Positions 43,197 to 52,053 of a stretch of 64,000 nt of DNA are shown here, one piece after another. Made by a program: the position numbers and the translations under genes. The DNA comes from Acidipila sp. EB88 (GTDB lineage Bacteria > Acidobacteriota > Terriglobia > Terriglobales > Acidobacteriaceae). The stretch is from contig NZ_QWEV01000005.1 of the NCBI RefSeq assembly GCF_003858395.1, positions 3,534,001 to 3,598,000 on the forward strand. The letters run 5' to 3'. Under the pieces are notes generated by a model. That model saw only the letters and a program-made list of their open reading frames with translations. It did not search any database and was not told the DNA's origin. Numbering within the stretch: position 1 is the stretch's first letter; every line of letters begins with the position of its first letter.

Positions 43197-46048
43197 GCGG
43201 AGGCCTTGCTGATGCGGAGTTCTTCCTGCAGCTCCTGCAGGAGGTTGAGCGCCTGCAGGGGGGTGAGGCTGTCGATCTCGGTGGACTCGATGCGATCGAC
43301 GATGCGCTGCGAGAGTGGTGTGAACATGGTGAGCTGCAGCGGCTCGGTGGCAGGCGCAAGCTCGGCGGCGAGCTCGTGCCGCTCGGCGCGCTCGTGCGCA
43401 CGCAGCACCTGCCGGGCGCGCGCGAGTACGCGCTGCGGCACGCCGGCGAGCCGTGCGACGTCGATGCCGTAGCTCTTGTTGGCGGCGCCGGGCTCGATGG
43501 CATGCAGGAACACGATGCCGTCAGGCGTCTCCTTGACCGACACGCGCACGTTGCGCAGGTGCGGGAGCTGCGTGGCGAGGTTGGTGAGCTCGTGATAGTG
43601 CGTGGCGAAGAGCGTGCGTGCGTGGATGGTGTTGTGGATGTGCTCGAGCACGGACCAGGCGAGCGCCAATCCATCAAAGGTCGCGGTGCCCCGGCCCATC
43701 TCATCGAGCAGGACGAGGGAGCGCGCGGTCGCCGTGTTCAGGATGGTCGCGGTCTCGGTCATTTCGACCATGAAGGTCGAGCGGCCCTGGGCGACATTGT
43801 CGCTGGCGCCGATGCGGGTGTACACCCGATCCACCAGCGAGTAGCGAAAGCTGGTTGCGGGCACAAAGCAGCCCATCTGCGCGAGGATGACGAGCAGCGC
43901 GGCCTGGCGGAGGTAGGTGCTCTTGCCGCCCATATTGGGGCCGGTGATCAGCAGAATGCTGCTTGATTCGCTGTCGAGGTACACGTCGTTGGGGGTAAAG
44001 CGCCCGAGCCCGTTGCGCTGCATGATGCTTTCGATCACGGGATGGCGCGCGGCGGCGGCTTCGAGCAGAGAGGCTTCGCCTTCAACCAGCACGGGCTGGC
44101 AGTAGTCGCGCTCGGCGGCCAGGTGCGCGAAGTTCGCGAGCAGATCAATCTCGGCGAGCAGCGTGCTGGTGGAGCGGATTGCGGCGGCGCTGGTGAGCAC
44201 GGAGGCGCGCAGGTCGGCGAAGAGCTGCTTCTCGATCGCAACAGAGCGATCGTGCGCGGACAGGATGCGGTGCTCGAGCTCCTTGAGTTCGGGCGTGGTG
44301 AAGCGCTCCGCGTTGACAAGAGTCTGCTTGCGTTCGTAGTCCGCAGGCACGTGGCGCAGGTTGGCACGCGTGAGCTCAAGGTAGTAACCGAACACCGAGG
44401 TGTAGCGCACCTTGAGCGAGGCGACGCCGGTGCGGGCTCGTTCACGCTCCTCAATCGCAACGATGGCGGAGCGGCCGTCGCCGGAGCTCGTGCGGAGTGT
44501 GTCGAGCTCCGCGTGGACGCCGGGCGCGATGACGCCACCCTCGGCGATTGTCACGGGGGGCTCTGCCACCAGGGTGGTGCTGATGGCCTGCTCAAGCGCG
44601 GCAAGCTCGTTGGTGAGCGAGTGCATACGGCCGCACACCTGCGACCAGGGTGCCTGCTGAAGCTGCTGCAGCGTGGCACAGAGCGACGGCAGCGCGCGCA
44701 GGGAGCTCCCGAGGGAAAGCAGGTCGCGCGGGCCTGCGTTCTCAAGCGCGACACGTGCGAGCAGCCGTTCCAGGTCGAGCACATTGCCGAGGGCGCGTCG
44801 CAGCTCTTCGCGCAGGATCAGGTGGGCGCGCAGCTCGGCGACCGCAGCGTACCGGGCGCGAATGGCTGCCGGATCGGCAAGTGGCCGCAGGATCGTGGCG
44901 CGTAGCAGGCGCTTGCCCATGGGAGTCTGGCAGCAGTCGAGCGTGTGCGCCAGCGTGGCGATGTGGGCGCTCTCGTTTGCGCCGCGGAATAGTGGCTCCA
45001 GCAGTTCAAGATTGCGCACCGACACGGCGTCGAGCTGCAGGTGCTGGCTGCGCTCTTCAAAGCGCAGGGTGTCGATGTGCTGGAGCGCGGAGCGTTGCGT
45101 GGACTGCGCGTAGTGCAGCACGGCCCCGGCTGCGATGGCCGCGGCGGTGTGCCCAGCCAGGCCGAAGCCCTCGAGCGAGCGAGCGCTGAGCTGTTTTTCA
45201 AGCAAGGGTAGAGCGTAGTCCGCGGTGAACACCCACGCGTCGAGTGTGGTCTTGGTGCGAATGCGCTCGAGTGCGCGCATGGTCGATTCCTCGCCGAGCA
45301 GCAAGGGATTGTGCGCGGCGAGCAGCACCTCGGTTGCGCCGGCGTTGGCGAGTGCGTCGGCGCACTGCGCGATGGCGGCGGGGCCGGACCACTCGCTGGT
45401 GCGGAACTCGCCGGTGGAAAGATCGAGCAGCGCGAGCGCGGCTACCGTAGCTGTTGCGCGGGCAGCTTTTTCCAGGACCTTGTCGGGGCTGCGCTCGGCA
45501 TCGGCAGTGCGGGCGTGCTCGGCGCCGCGCTGCCATACATGGATGGCAGCAAGGAAGTTGTTTTCTCCGGCGTCGAGGGTGTGGTCGAGCACGGTGCCCG
45601 GGCTCAGGACGCGGGTGACCTCGCGGGGCACGATGCCCTTGGTCTGCTTGGGGTCGGCCATCTGTTCGCAGACGGCGATGCGGAACCCGCGGCGCAGCAG
45701 GCGCGCGATGTGCGCGTCCGCCGCGTGAAATGGAACCCCGCACATGGGCACGCCGCGCTCGCGATCACGCGAGGTGAGAGTAATGCCGAGCTCGCGCGCG
45801 GCAACCCGTGCGTCCTCGTAGAAGAGTTCGTAGAAGTCGCCGAGGCGGAAGAAAAGCAGGGCGTCGGGGTTTTGCTGCTTGGCCGCGGCATACTGGCGCA
45901 TCAGGGGCGTCTGGGGTGCATCCCAGGAGGGCGCAGCGGCGGGGACGAGCGGGAGAGCCTCAGCGGGCACACGCGGTGCCGCGTCCTTGCCGGCAGCTTC
46001 GAGCATGCCGTGATCCGCTTCAGGGCTCTGGGTGGTTGCGTCGCTCAC
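43193..46048 (-). CDS. mutS: DNA mismatch repair protein MutS
   Basis: 951 residues from GTG 46048, with a short N-terminal extension before the mismatch-recognition domain. The Phe-x-Glu mismatch wedge is in FRLGDFYELFYEDA, the ATPase Walker A in ITGPNMGGKSTYLRQ at about residue 700, then GRSTFMVEMTETA, Walker B VLLDEMGRGT and ATHYHELT. It detects base mismatches. TATTCT ten bases before the start suggests a very short leader. It leads a four-gene unit whose other members are wall-recycling genes. Confidence 0.97.
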   Translation of the reverse strand: MSDATTQSPEADHGMLEAAGKDAAPRVPAEALPLVPAAAPSWDAPQTPLMRQYAAAKQQNPDALLFFRLGDFYELFYEDARVAARELGITLTSRDRERGVPMCGVPFHAADAHIARLLRRGFRIAVCEQMADPKQTKGIVPREVTRVLSPGTVLDHTLDAGENNFLAAIHVWQRGAEHARTADAERSPDKVLEKAARATATVAALALLDLSTGEFRTSEWSGPAAIAQCADALANAGATEVLLAAHNPLLLGEESTMRALERIRTKTTLDAWVFTADYALPLLEKQLSARSLEGFGLAGHTAAAIAAGAVLHYAQSTQRSALQHIDTLRFEERSQHLQLDAVSVRNLELLEPLFRGANESAHIATLAHTLDCCQTPMGKRLLRATILRPLADPAAIRARYAAVAELRAHLILREELRRALGNVLDLERLLARVALENAGPRDLLSLGSSLRALPSLCATLQQLQQAPWSQVCGRMHSLTNELAALEQAISTTLVAEPPVTIAEGGVIAPGVHAELDTLRTSSGDGRSAIVAIEERERARTGVASLKVRYTSVFGYYLELTRANLRHVPADYERKQTLVNAERFTTPELKELEHRILSAHDRSVAIEKQLFADLRASVLTSAAAIRSTSTLLAEIDLLANFAHLAAERDYCQPVLVEGEASLLEAAAARHPVIESIMQRNGLGRFTPNDVYLDSESSSILLITGPNMGGKSTYLRQAALLVILAQMGCFVPATSFRYSLVDRVYTRIGASDNVAQGRSTFMVEMTETATILNTATARSLVLLDEMGRGTATFDGLALAWSVLEHIHNTIHARTLFATHYHELTNLATQLPHLRNVRVSVKETPDGIVFLHAIEPGAANKSYGIDVARLAGVPQRVLARARQVLRAHERAERHELAAELAPATEPLQLTMFTPLSQRIVDRIESTEIDSLTPLQALNLLQELQEELRISKASA

Positions 46049-46139
46049 AGGCTTGCCCAGAATAAATCACGCGTCCGGGAGCCGGCGGGAGAGGGTTGGG
46101 GAAATCAGGGAACGGATTGCTGGTGCCGGGAGCTGGCAC

Positions 46140-46174
46140 AAAAAAAGAGGCCGCGTGGGCGGCCTCTTTTTTTC
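46140..46174. terminator. Bidirectional terminator
   Basis: AAAAAAA-GAGGCCGC-GTGG-GCGGCCTC-TTTTTTT: an eight-base perfect stem with symmetrical A and T runs. It ends the small membrane-protein gene (minus strand) and separates it from the mutS promoter. Confidence 0.93.
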
Positions 46175-46186
46175 ACTGCGAAAGCA

Positions 46187-46447
46187 CTAGTCGCGGGTTT
46201 CGGCGTCCGAACCGTGCTGCTTCACCATCTTGTTGTAGATGCCCAGCAGCAGGAACGGCGCAGCCCACTGACCGACAAACAATGCATTCTCATCCTTGCC
46301 CTGGGTCTTGAGGATGAGGGAACCGATGATGGAGGCAAAGGAAGCGCCGAGGAAAAATGAGCTTGGCAGCTTCGCGCTGTAGCTCTCCATCAACGAGGTG
46401 ACTTGGTCTTCATGGATGTCTCCAGCTTGCACGCGATAGTCGGACAT
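46187..46447 (-). CDS. Small membrane protein of unknown function
   Basis: 86 residues from ATG 46447, with GGAGG nine bases upstream. A charged N-terminal part (YRVQAGDIHEDQVTSLMESY), two hydrophobic segments (FFLGASFASIIGSLIL, QWAAPFLLLGIYNKMV) and a short Lys/His-rich tail. Good ribosome site plus its own terminator make it a solid gene. I recognise no family. Confidence 0.8.
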   Translation of the reverse strand: MSDYRVQAGDIHEDQVTSLMESYSAKLPSSFFLGASFASIIGSLILKTQGKDENALFVGQWAAPFLLLGIYNKMVKQHGSDAETRD

Positions 46448-46687
46448 ATGTTTCAGCCTCCATGGCTTGTGTTGGTTGGTGATGTACGTTGTGGGGTGTG
46501 CCGCTTGCCCGGAACCCTGCATCTGCTGACAACAGGAGAGATGAAGGGCTGGTGGGTTCTGTTGCCGCGCTCTCGATAATTTGTTTGTTTCCTGCTTTGG
46601 TGCCGTGAGCTCGGCGCGACACCCGAAGGGCTGAGAAGCTGGGCCGGCTCGTTCCACGGGCGTGGCAGGAGGCAGGGCACAGCGCCG

Positions 46688-46693
46688 TATACT
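46688..46693 (+). promoter_or_regulatory. Possible -10 box for the haem operon
   Basis: TATACT, 33 bases before the first ATG of the HemX/CcsA gene; no good -35. Low confidence. Confidence 0.35.
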
Positions 46694-46725
46694 GGGAACT
46701 CGCCCCGAGGGCCCGAGCTCGAACT

Positions 46726-47541
46726 ATGGAACTGTTCTGGATACGCGTGGCCACAGCCATGTACGGGGTAGCCAGCCTGTGCGCCCTGCCGGCTGTGCTT
46801 TGGAACCGGGCGCGCTTTCGCACGGCAGCGCTGGCGCTGGCATGCTCGGCGGCCGTGCTGCAGTGCGTGGTGTTTGCGGGAATGGCCGCGGCGCATCACC
46901 GCTTCATCCCGACCGGCACGCACGAGGTGCAGGCAGCCTTGGGCCTGCTGATCGCCGCGGCGTTTCTGCTGATCGCAGCGCGCTACCGCACCATCTCCTT
47001 CGGATTGTTCGCGCTGCCCATGGCATTTCTGCTGGCGCTGCCTTCCGCGCTGGGGCCTGACCATTACACGTTCTCGTCGCCGCTGGCGCGTGGCGGCTGG
47101 ATCGCGATCCACGTGGCCTCGCTGCTGGCCGCGGATACGGCGCTGGTGTTTTCGCTGCTGGCCTCGTTCCTGTACCTGCTGCAGGAGCGCCGCCTCAAGG
47201 ACAAGCATGCGCCGGGCTTTTTCGCGTGGCTGCCGCCGCTGGATACGATGGACCGTATAGCGCAGTCAACGCTGGTCCTCGGCTTTCTGTGCATGACGCT
47301 GGGCCTGTTTGCGGGCTCGCTGATTGCGCAGGAGCGGGTGGGCGCAACATACTTCCAAGATCCCAAGGTCGTGCTCTCCTTCGCGATGTGGCTGATCTAT
47401 GTTTCGATCCTGCTGGTGCGGCAGTCCAAGGGCCTGCGCGGGCGGCAGGCGATGTACGTCTCGACGATTGCGTTTCTGGTGGTGTTGAGCGTGTGGGCGG
47501 CAAACCTGTTCTCGTCGGTGCACAGGTTCGCCGCCCCATGA
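46726..47541 (+). CDS. HemX/CcsA-like cytochrome c assembly membrane protein
   Basis: 271 residues with eight hydrophobic segments. Histidines on periplasmic-side loops (AAHHRFIPTGTHEV, WIAIHVASLL) and the LASFLYLLQERRLK helix end fit the CcsA/CcmC/HemX superfamily. Genes of this type often precede hemA and tune glutamyl-tRNA reductase amount (HemX) or carry haem (CcsA). The WWD motif of true CcsA is not evident, so HemX-like is preferred. Its stop overlaps the hemA start (ATGA). Confidence 0.85.
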   Translation: MELFWIRVATAMYGVASLCALPAVLWNRARFRTAALALACSAAVLQCVVFAGMAAAHHRFIPTGTHEVQAALGLLIAAAFLLIAARYRTISFGLFALPMAFLLALPSALGPDHYTFSSPLARGGWIAIHVASLLAADTALVFSLLASFLYLLQERRLKDKHAPGFFAWLPPLDTMDRIAQSTLVLGFLCMTLGLFAGSLIAQERVGATYFQDPKVVLSFAMWLIYVSILLVRQSKGLRGRQAMYVSTIAFLVVLSVWAANLFSSVHRFAAP

Positions 47542-49061
47542 ACTTCCTGGTCACAGGTCTGAATCATCGCAATGCGCCGGTGGAGTTGCGGGAGCAGGTC
47601 GCGATTACCGCGGAGGATCTGCCGGACGCGCTGGCTGCCCTGCGGCAGTGGCCCGGCGTGCGCGAGTGCATGATCCTGTCGACGTGCAACAGGGTGGAGC
47701 TGTTTACCGCGTGCGGCGAGCAGCCTCCGGACCTTCACGGGTTCCTGGCGCAGCGGTTCCCGGTCAACGCGCAGGACCTGCGGGCGCATCTTTACCAGTT
47801 CCGCGATGCTGAGGCGGTGCGGCACCTGTTCCGTGTGGGCGCGAGCCTGGACTCGATGGTGGTGGGTGAGCCGCAGATCCTGGGGCAGGTCAAGGAAGCG
47901 TATGCGGCGGCACGCAGCGCCGGCGTGGTGGGCAGCGAACTGGAGCGGCTGCTGCAAAGCACGTTTTCCGTGGCGAAGCGCGTGCGCACCGACACGGCGA
48001 TCGGCTCGACCTCGGTGTCGATTGCGAGCATCGCGGTGGACCTTGCGCTGAAGATCTTCGGCTCGCTTGCGGGCAAGAAGGTGTTGCTGGTGGGCGCGGG
48101 CAAGATGGGCGAGCTGGCGGCGCGGCACCTGCTGGCGCAGGGCGCGGGCTCGATCATGGTAAGCAACCGGACACTGGCGCGGGCCGAGCGGCTGGCGCAG
48201 ATGTTTGGCGGCCAGGTGATGCCGTTTGAGCAACTGCTCGAGCGCGCCGACCAGGCCGACATCCTGATTACCTCGACCGGCTCGCACGAGTTTGTGTTTC
48301 GCCGGGAAGATGGCGTGCGCATGCTGCGACGGCGGCGCGGACGCCCCATGTGCTTTATCGATATCGCCGTGCCCCGTGATGTGGACCCCGCGATGAACCG
48401 GGTGGATGGCGTGTTTTTGTACGACATCGATGACCTGCAGAATGTGGCCGCAGCGAACCTGGCCGACCGCTCGCGTGAGGCCGCCAGCGCCGAGCGCATG
48501 GTGCAGAACGAGGTGGAGCAGTTTGCGCGTCGCGCGCACGTAGTGGATGCGGTGCCGACGCTGCGCGCCCTGCGCGGCCATGCCGAGGCTCTGCGGCAGG
48601 CGGAGCTGCGGCGCGCGGGTCGCCTGGAAAGCTTTACCGCGGAGCAGCGCGAAACGGTGGAAGCATTGACCCGCGGGCTGATGAACAAGTTTCTGCATGC
48701 GCCGACGCAGGCGCTGCGCGCCGCGGCACAGGACGGCGACGATGAGCGTTTGCTGTTGCTCAGGCAGGTGTTTCAACTGGCGGAGAGTGGCGAAGCTGTG
48801 GACGGGGTACCTGCGCCGGGAGCGAGTGGCGGACTGCATGGCGCGCAAGCGCTGGACACGGCAGCCGCGCGGGAGACGGTTAGGGAAGACAGCGACTCAG
48901 AGGGTAAACCAGGGCAGCCTGTTTACGCAGCAAAGCACACTGCAGGCGAGAGCGTTTTGAAGCTGCAGCCGGGAGAGCATCAGGCTGGAGCAGCGCCAGA
49001 CAAGTTGCTCGAGGCGGCAGAGTTGGAGTTGCCGGGGATCAGGGGAGAAGGTCGTTCATGA
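47538..49061 (+). CDS. hemA: Glutamyl-tRNA reductase
   Basis: 507 residues from ATG 47538. The nucleophile is Cys50 in ILSTCNRVELF, as in other HemA enzymes. Also GEPQILGQVKEAY, the NADP-binding LLVGAGKMGELAARHL, and TSTGSHEFVF. The first 430 residues are the standard three-domain enzyme; a further 75-80 residue Ala/Gly/Glu-rich tail is unusual. It reduces glutamyl-tRNA to glutamate-1-semialdehyde, first step of C5 tetrapyrrole synthesis. Coupled to hemC by ATGA. Confidence 0.95.
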   Translation: MNFLVTGLNHRNAPVELREQVAITAEDLPDALAALRQWPGVRECMILSTCNRVELFTACGEQPPDLHGFLAQRFPVNAQDLRAHLYQFRDAEAVRHLFRVGASLDSMVVGEPQILGQVKEAYAAARSAGVVGSELERLLQSTFSVAKRVRTDTAIGSTSVSIASIAVDLALKIFGSLAGKKVLLVGAGKMGELAARHLLAQGAGSIMVSNRTLARAERLAQMFGGQVMPFEQLLERADQADILITSTGSHEFVFRREDGVRMLRRRRGRPMCFIDIAVPRDVDPAMNRVDGVFLYDIDDLQNVAAANLADRSREAASAERMVQNEVEQFARRAHVVDAVPTLRALRGHAEALRQAELRRAGRLESFTAEQRETVEALTRGLMNKFLHAPTQALRAAAQDGDDERLLLLRQVFQLAESGEAVDGVPAPGASGGLHGAQALDTAAARETVREDSDSEGKPGQPVYAAKHTAGESVLKLQPGEHQAGAAPDKLLEAAELELPGIRGEGRS

Positions 49062-49990
49062 GCAGCGGAAGCAGGATCAGGATCGGATCGCGCGGGTCAG
49101 AGCTGGCAATGTGGCAGGCACACCATGTCGCGGCGGCGCTGCGCGGTGCGGGCCACACGGTCGAGATCGAGGTGATTCGCACCACGGGCGACCGCCTGCA
49201 GGGCGTGGCGTTCAACAAGGTCGGCACCAAGGGCATGTTTACCAAGGAGATCGAAGAGGCGCTCGCGGATGGACGCGTCGACCTTGCCGTGCACAGCCTC
49301 AAGGATCTGCCGACCGAGCTGCACCCGGCCTTTGCGCTGGCCGCGCTGCCACGCCGCGCGGACCCGCGCGATGCTTTTGTGTCGAAGGAGTTTGCAACCT
49401 TTGCCTCGTTGCCGCCGGGCGCGCGCGTGGGCACCAGCAGCCTGCGGCGGCAGTCGCAGCTGCGGGCGCACCGGCATGACCTCCAGTATGTCGAGTTCCG
49501 CGGCAATGTGGACACGCGCCTGCGCAAGCTCGAGAGTGGCGAGGCGGAGGCGTGCATCTTGGCGTGCGCCGGGCTTGATCGCCTGGAGCGCACGGGGCTG
49601 CTGCGCGAGCGACTGTCCACGGAGATCGTTTGTCCTGCGGCGGGGCAGGGCGCGCTGGCCATCGAGGTGCGAGGGGGCGATCTCGCGATTGCGGAGGCGC
49701 TGCACTTTCTGGATGACGCAGAGACGCGCTTTGCCGTTACCGCGGAGCGTGCGGCGCTGCATGCGCTGGGCGGCGGCTGCCAGGTGCCGATCGGCATTTA
49801 CTGCGAGCAGCACCAGCAGCAGGGCCAGACCCACTGGCAGATACGCGGCTCCGTGCTGCTCCCGGAGGGCCGCGCCGCAGTGCGCGTTGCGCTCGAGCAT
49901 CGTACGGAAGAAGATCCGCGCGCGCTGGGCGAGCGGCTGGCGGAAGAGCTGCTCCGGCAGGGTGCGGGTGCGCTGCTCGCGGCCGAGTAG
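49058..49990 (+). CDS. hemC: Hydroxymethylbilane synthase (porphobilinogen deaminase)
   Basis: 310 residues. IRIGSRGSELAMWQA at the start, KDLPTELHP, GTSSLRRQSQL (Arg residues of the substrate site), FRGNVDTRLRKL and the dipyrromethane cofactor-anchoring Cys241 in LGGGCQVPIG. It links four porphobilinogens into hydroxymethylbilane. ATG overlaps the hemA stop; hemD follows by 17 bases. Confidence 0.97.
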   Translation: MSSGSRIRIGSRGSELAMWQAHHVAAALRGAGHTVEIEVIRTTGDRLQGVAFNKVGTKGMFTKEIEEALADGRVDLAVHSLKDLPTELHPAFALAALPRRADPRDAFVSKEFATFASLPPGARVGTSSLRRQSQLRAHRHDLQYVEFRGNVDTRLRKLESGEAEACILACAGLDRLERTGLLRERLSTEIVCPAAGQGALAIEVRGGDLAIAEALHFLDDAETRFAVTAERAALHALGGGCQVPIGIYCEQHQQQGQTHWQIRGSVLLPEGRAAVRVALEHRTEEDPRALGERLAEELLRQGAGALLAAE

Positions 49991-50007
49991 ACGGTTGGAG
50001 GCTGGCA

Positions 50008-50853
50008 ATGGCGCCTGGGGAACTTATGGACGCTGCTGACTCGGAGGATGCGGGCCTGCCGCCAGCGACACTGCGGGGCAGGCGCATCCTGGTGACGCGA
50101 ACCCGCGCGCAAAGCAGCACGCTTGCCGAGGCCCTGCGTGTGCGCGGCGCCGAGGTGATCGAGATCCCCACGATCCGCATTGAACCGCCGCAGAGCTTTG
50201 CGGCGCTGGATGCTGCGCTTGCGCGGCTGCGGGAGTACGACACCCTGCTTGTGACCAGTGCGAACACCGCCCAAGCGCTCGCGTCGAGGCTCGCGACCCC
50301 GTGGGCACACCAGCCATTCACAGTTGCGATTGGCCCTGCGACGCGCGATGCACTGCTCGGGTATGGCCTGCGCGTGGACCTGGAGCCGAGGCCGTCGGTG
50401 GCGGAGTCGGTGATTGCTGCGCTTGCACCGACGGCCGCCGGGAAGCGGATGCTGCTGGTTCGCGCAGCGGTCGCACGCGAGCTCCTGCCGGAAGCGCTGC
50501 GTGCAGCGGGCGCGCGGGTGGATGTGGTCGAGGCTTACCGGACAGTGCTTGCCGGGGAGTCTGCTGCGAAGCTTGCGGAGCTGTTTGCTGGTGATGAGCA
50601 TTCTGGTGATCAGCATCCTGGCGCGGCGGAGATCGACGCCGTGACGTTCACCAGCTCTTCAACGGTGGAGAACTTTGTCGCGCTGCTTGGAGAGGGTGCG
50701 GCGCACCGGGCGCTCGCGCGGAGCCGGGCTTGTTCGATCGGACCGATAACGAGTGACACGCTTCGTCGCCACGGCTTCGAGCCTGCGATCGAGGCAGAAA
50801 GCCATGATGTGGCTGGCTTGGTGCGGGCGATCGAAGCGTTGTTCCATACCTAG
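50008..50853 (+). CDS. hemD: Uroporphyrinogen-III synthase
   Basis: 281 residues. Two-lobed HemD fold: GRRILVTRTRAQSSTLAEAL, EIPTIRIEPP, TLLVTSANTAQAL, MLLVRAAVARELLPEAL, VVEAYRTV, VTFTSSSTVENFV and IGPITSDTLRRHG. Closes hydroxymethylbilane to uroporphyrinogen III, completing the tail of the hemA-hemC-hemD run. The first seven residues before MDAAD may be an artefact of start choice: ATG 50026 is also possible. Confidence 0.9.
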   Translation: MAPGELMDAADSEDAGLPPATLRGRRILVTRTRAQSSTLAEALRVRGAEVIEIPTIRIEPPQSFAALDAALARLREYDTLLVTSANTAQALASRLATPWAHQPFTVAIGPATRDALLGYGLRVDLEPRPSVAESVIAALAPTAAGKRMLLVRAAVARELLPEALRAAGARVDVVEAYRTVLAGESAAKLAELFAGDEHSGDQHPGAAEIDAVTFTSSSTVENFVALLGEGAAHRALARSRACSIGPITSDTLRRHGFEPAIEAESHDVAGLVRAIEALFHT

Positions 50854-50952
50854 CGGCGCTGGATCTTAGAAGCTTCAATAAGGCCGCGCATTCGCAACAC
50901 TGTGTGGCTGCTTTCTCAAGGGATCGAAGTTGAACGGTGTGCTCCAGCAGGC

Positions 50953-50983
50953 AAAAAGAGCAGCCACATTGCCGTGGCTGCTC
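50953..50983 (-). terminator. Terminator for the MDR oxidoreductase gene
   Basis: On the minus strand: GAGCAGCCAC-GGCAAT-GTGGCTGCTC followed by TTTTTGCC. A perfect ten-base stem. Confidence 0.88.
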
Positions 50984-51008
50984 TCTGCAAAAACGTGTGT
51001 GGCTGCGG

Positions 51009-51920
51009 CTATGCGATCGTCAGCACAACCTTGCCGCCGGCCTTGCCGCTTTCGGCGAGTTCCGTCGCCTGGTGTACCTCGCAGAGCGGAAAGCTCTTCG
51101 CGATGGGAATGACCAGGCCGCCGCGTGCTACTTCGTCGGCCAGTTCGTACAGGCGCGAAGCATCGGGCGCTGCCATCATGGCTTCCACGCGGATGCCGCG
51201 CGCGGGTGGATGCTTTGGCGGCTCCACCACGGTTGCGTAGACACCGTTATCCCGCAGTGTTTTCAGGCTGTGCTCCCCGACCAGTCCACCGATCGTGTCG
51301 GCTACAGCATCGAGATCGTGCAGGTGCGCCAGCTCCTTTGCATCGTCCAGCGCTACCACCTGGTGCGCGCCGAGCGTTGCTGCGGCTTCGAGCTGGGCCG
51401 AGCGTACGCCGGCAATGACCCTGGCGCCACGTTGCTTTGCGACATGCACGGCCGTGCGGCCGACGCTGCCCAGCGCCCCCGTGATCAGGATGGTCTGGCC
51501 TGCTTCAACTTTGGCTGCGCGTTCGATCAGCTGGGTGCCGGTCAGCAGCACCAGTGGCAGCGCGGCCGCCTGCTCGTAGGTCAGAGCGTCGGGAATGGGC
51601 GCCAGCACATCCGCCTTGCACACGGTGTACTCGGCGTAGGTGCCGTTGGCCTTGGCCATGACGCGCATGCCCACGGGAAAGCCGGTGACGCCGTCGCCTG
51701 CCTTGTCCACTTCGCCCGAGACATCCACCCCCAGGATCTCCGGCAGATCCAGCGGGAAGCGTTCTTTTTCCGCACCCGTGCGCAGCTTCCAGTCGACCGG
51801 GTTGATGCTGGTGGCGTGAAGCTTTACACGCACTTCGCCGGTGCCGGGCTCGGGCAGGTCTTCGTCCTCGTACACGAGCTTGCTGATGTCGCCGTATTCG
51901 TACAGCAGTACTGCCTTCAT
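51009..51920 (-). CDS. NADP-dependent MDR oxidoreductase (quinone oxidoreductase-like)
   Basis: 303 residues from ATG 51920, with AGGAG upstream. Zinc-free medium-chain dehydrogenase: INPVDWKLRTG, ILGVDVSGEVDKAG, AALPLVLLTGTQLIERA, and the nucleotide site ITGALGSVGRTAVHVAKQ. No zinc-ligand cysteines are seen. It probably reduces quinones or enones with NADPH in the cytoplasm. Divergent from carA, unrelated to it. Confidence 0.9.
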   Translation of the reverse strand: MKAVLLYEYGDISKLVYEDEDLPEPGTGEVRVKLHATSINPVDWKLRTGAEKERFPLDLPEILGVDVSGEVDKAGDGVTGFPVGMRVMAKANGTYAEYTVCKADVLAPIPDALTYEQAAALPLVLLTGTQLIERAAKVEAGQTILITGALGSVGRTAVHVAKQRGARVIAGVRSAQLEAAATLGAHQVVALDDAKELAHLHDLDAVADTIGGLVGEHSLKTLRDNGVYATVVEPPKHPPARGIRVEAMMAAPDASRLYELADEVARGGLVIPIAKSFPLCEVHQATELAESGKAGGKVVLTIA

Positions 51921-52017
51921 AGGGTTCCGCTCCTGAAAAGATGGGTATTGGGTGAGATGCAGACGGTCCCGCGGCTGCCTCTTCCGGCGCGGCAACGATG
52001 CGCTGCGGCCCTACTCC

Positions 52018-52026
52018 TGCTACCAT
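52018..52026 (+). promoter_or_regulatory. Candidate extended -10 for carA
   Basis: TGC-TACCAT; the transcript would start about 20 bases before ATG 52054, and a GGAG ribosome site lies between. Confidence 0.4.
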
Positions 52027-52053
52027 CGATTGAATCTACGTGTTGGAGCTGCG

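Noticed and set aside
46448-46725. Small genes in the gap before the haem operon
   Set aside because: Frames there have no start with a ribosome site and no coherent hydrophobic or motif pattern.
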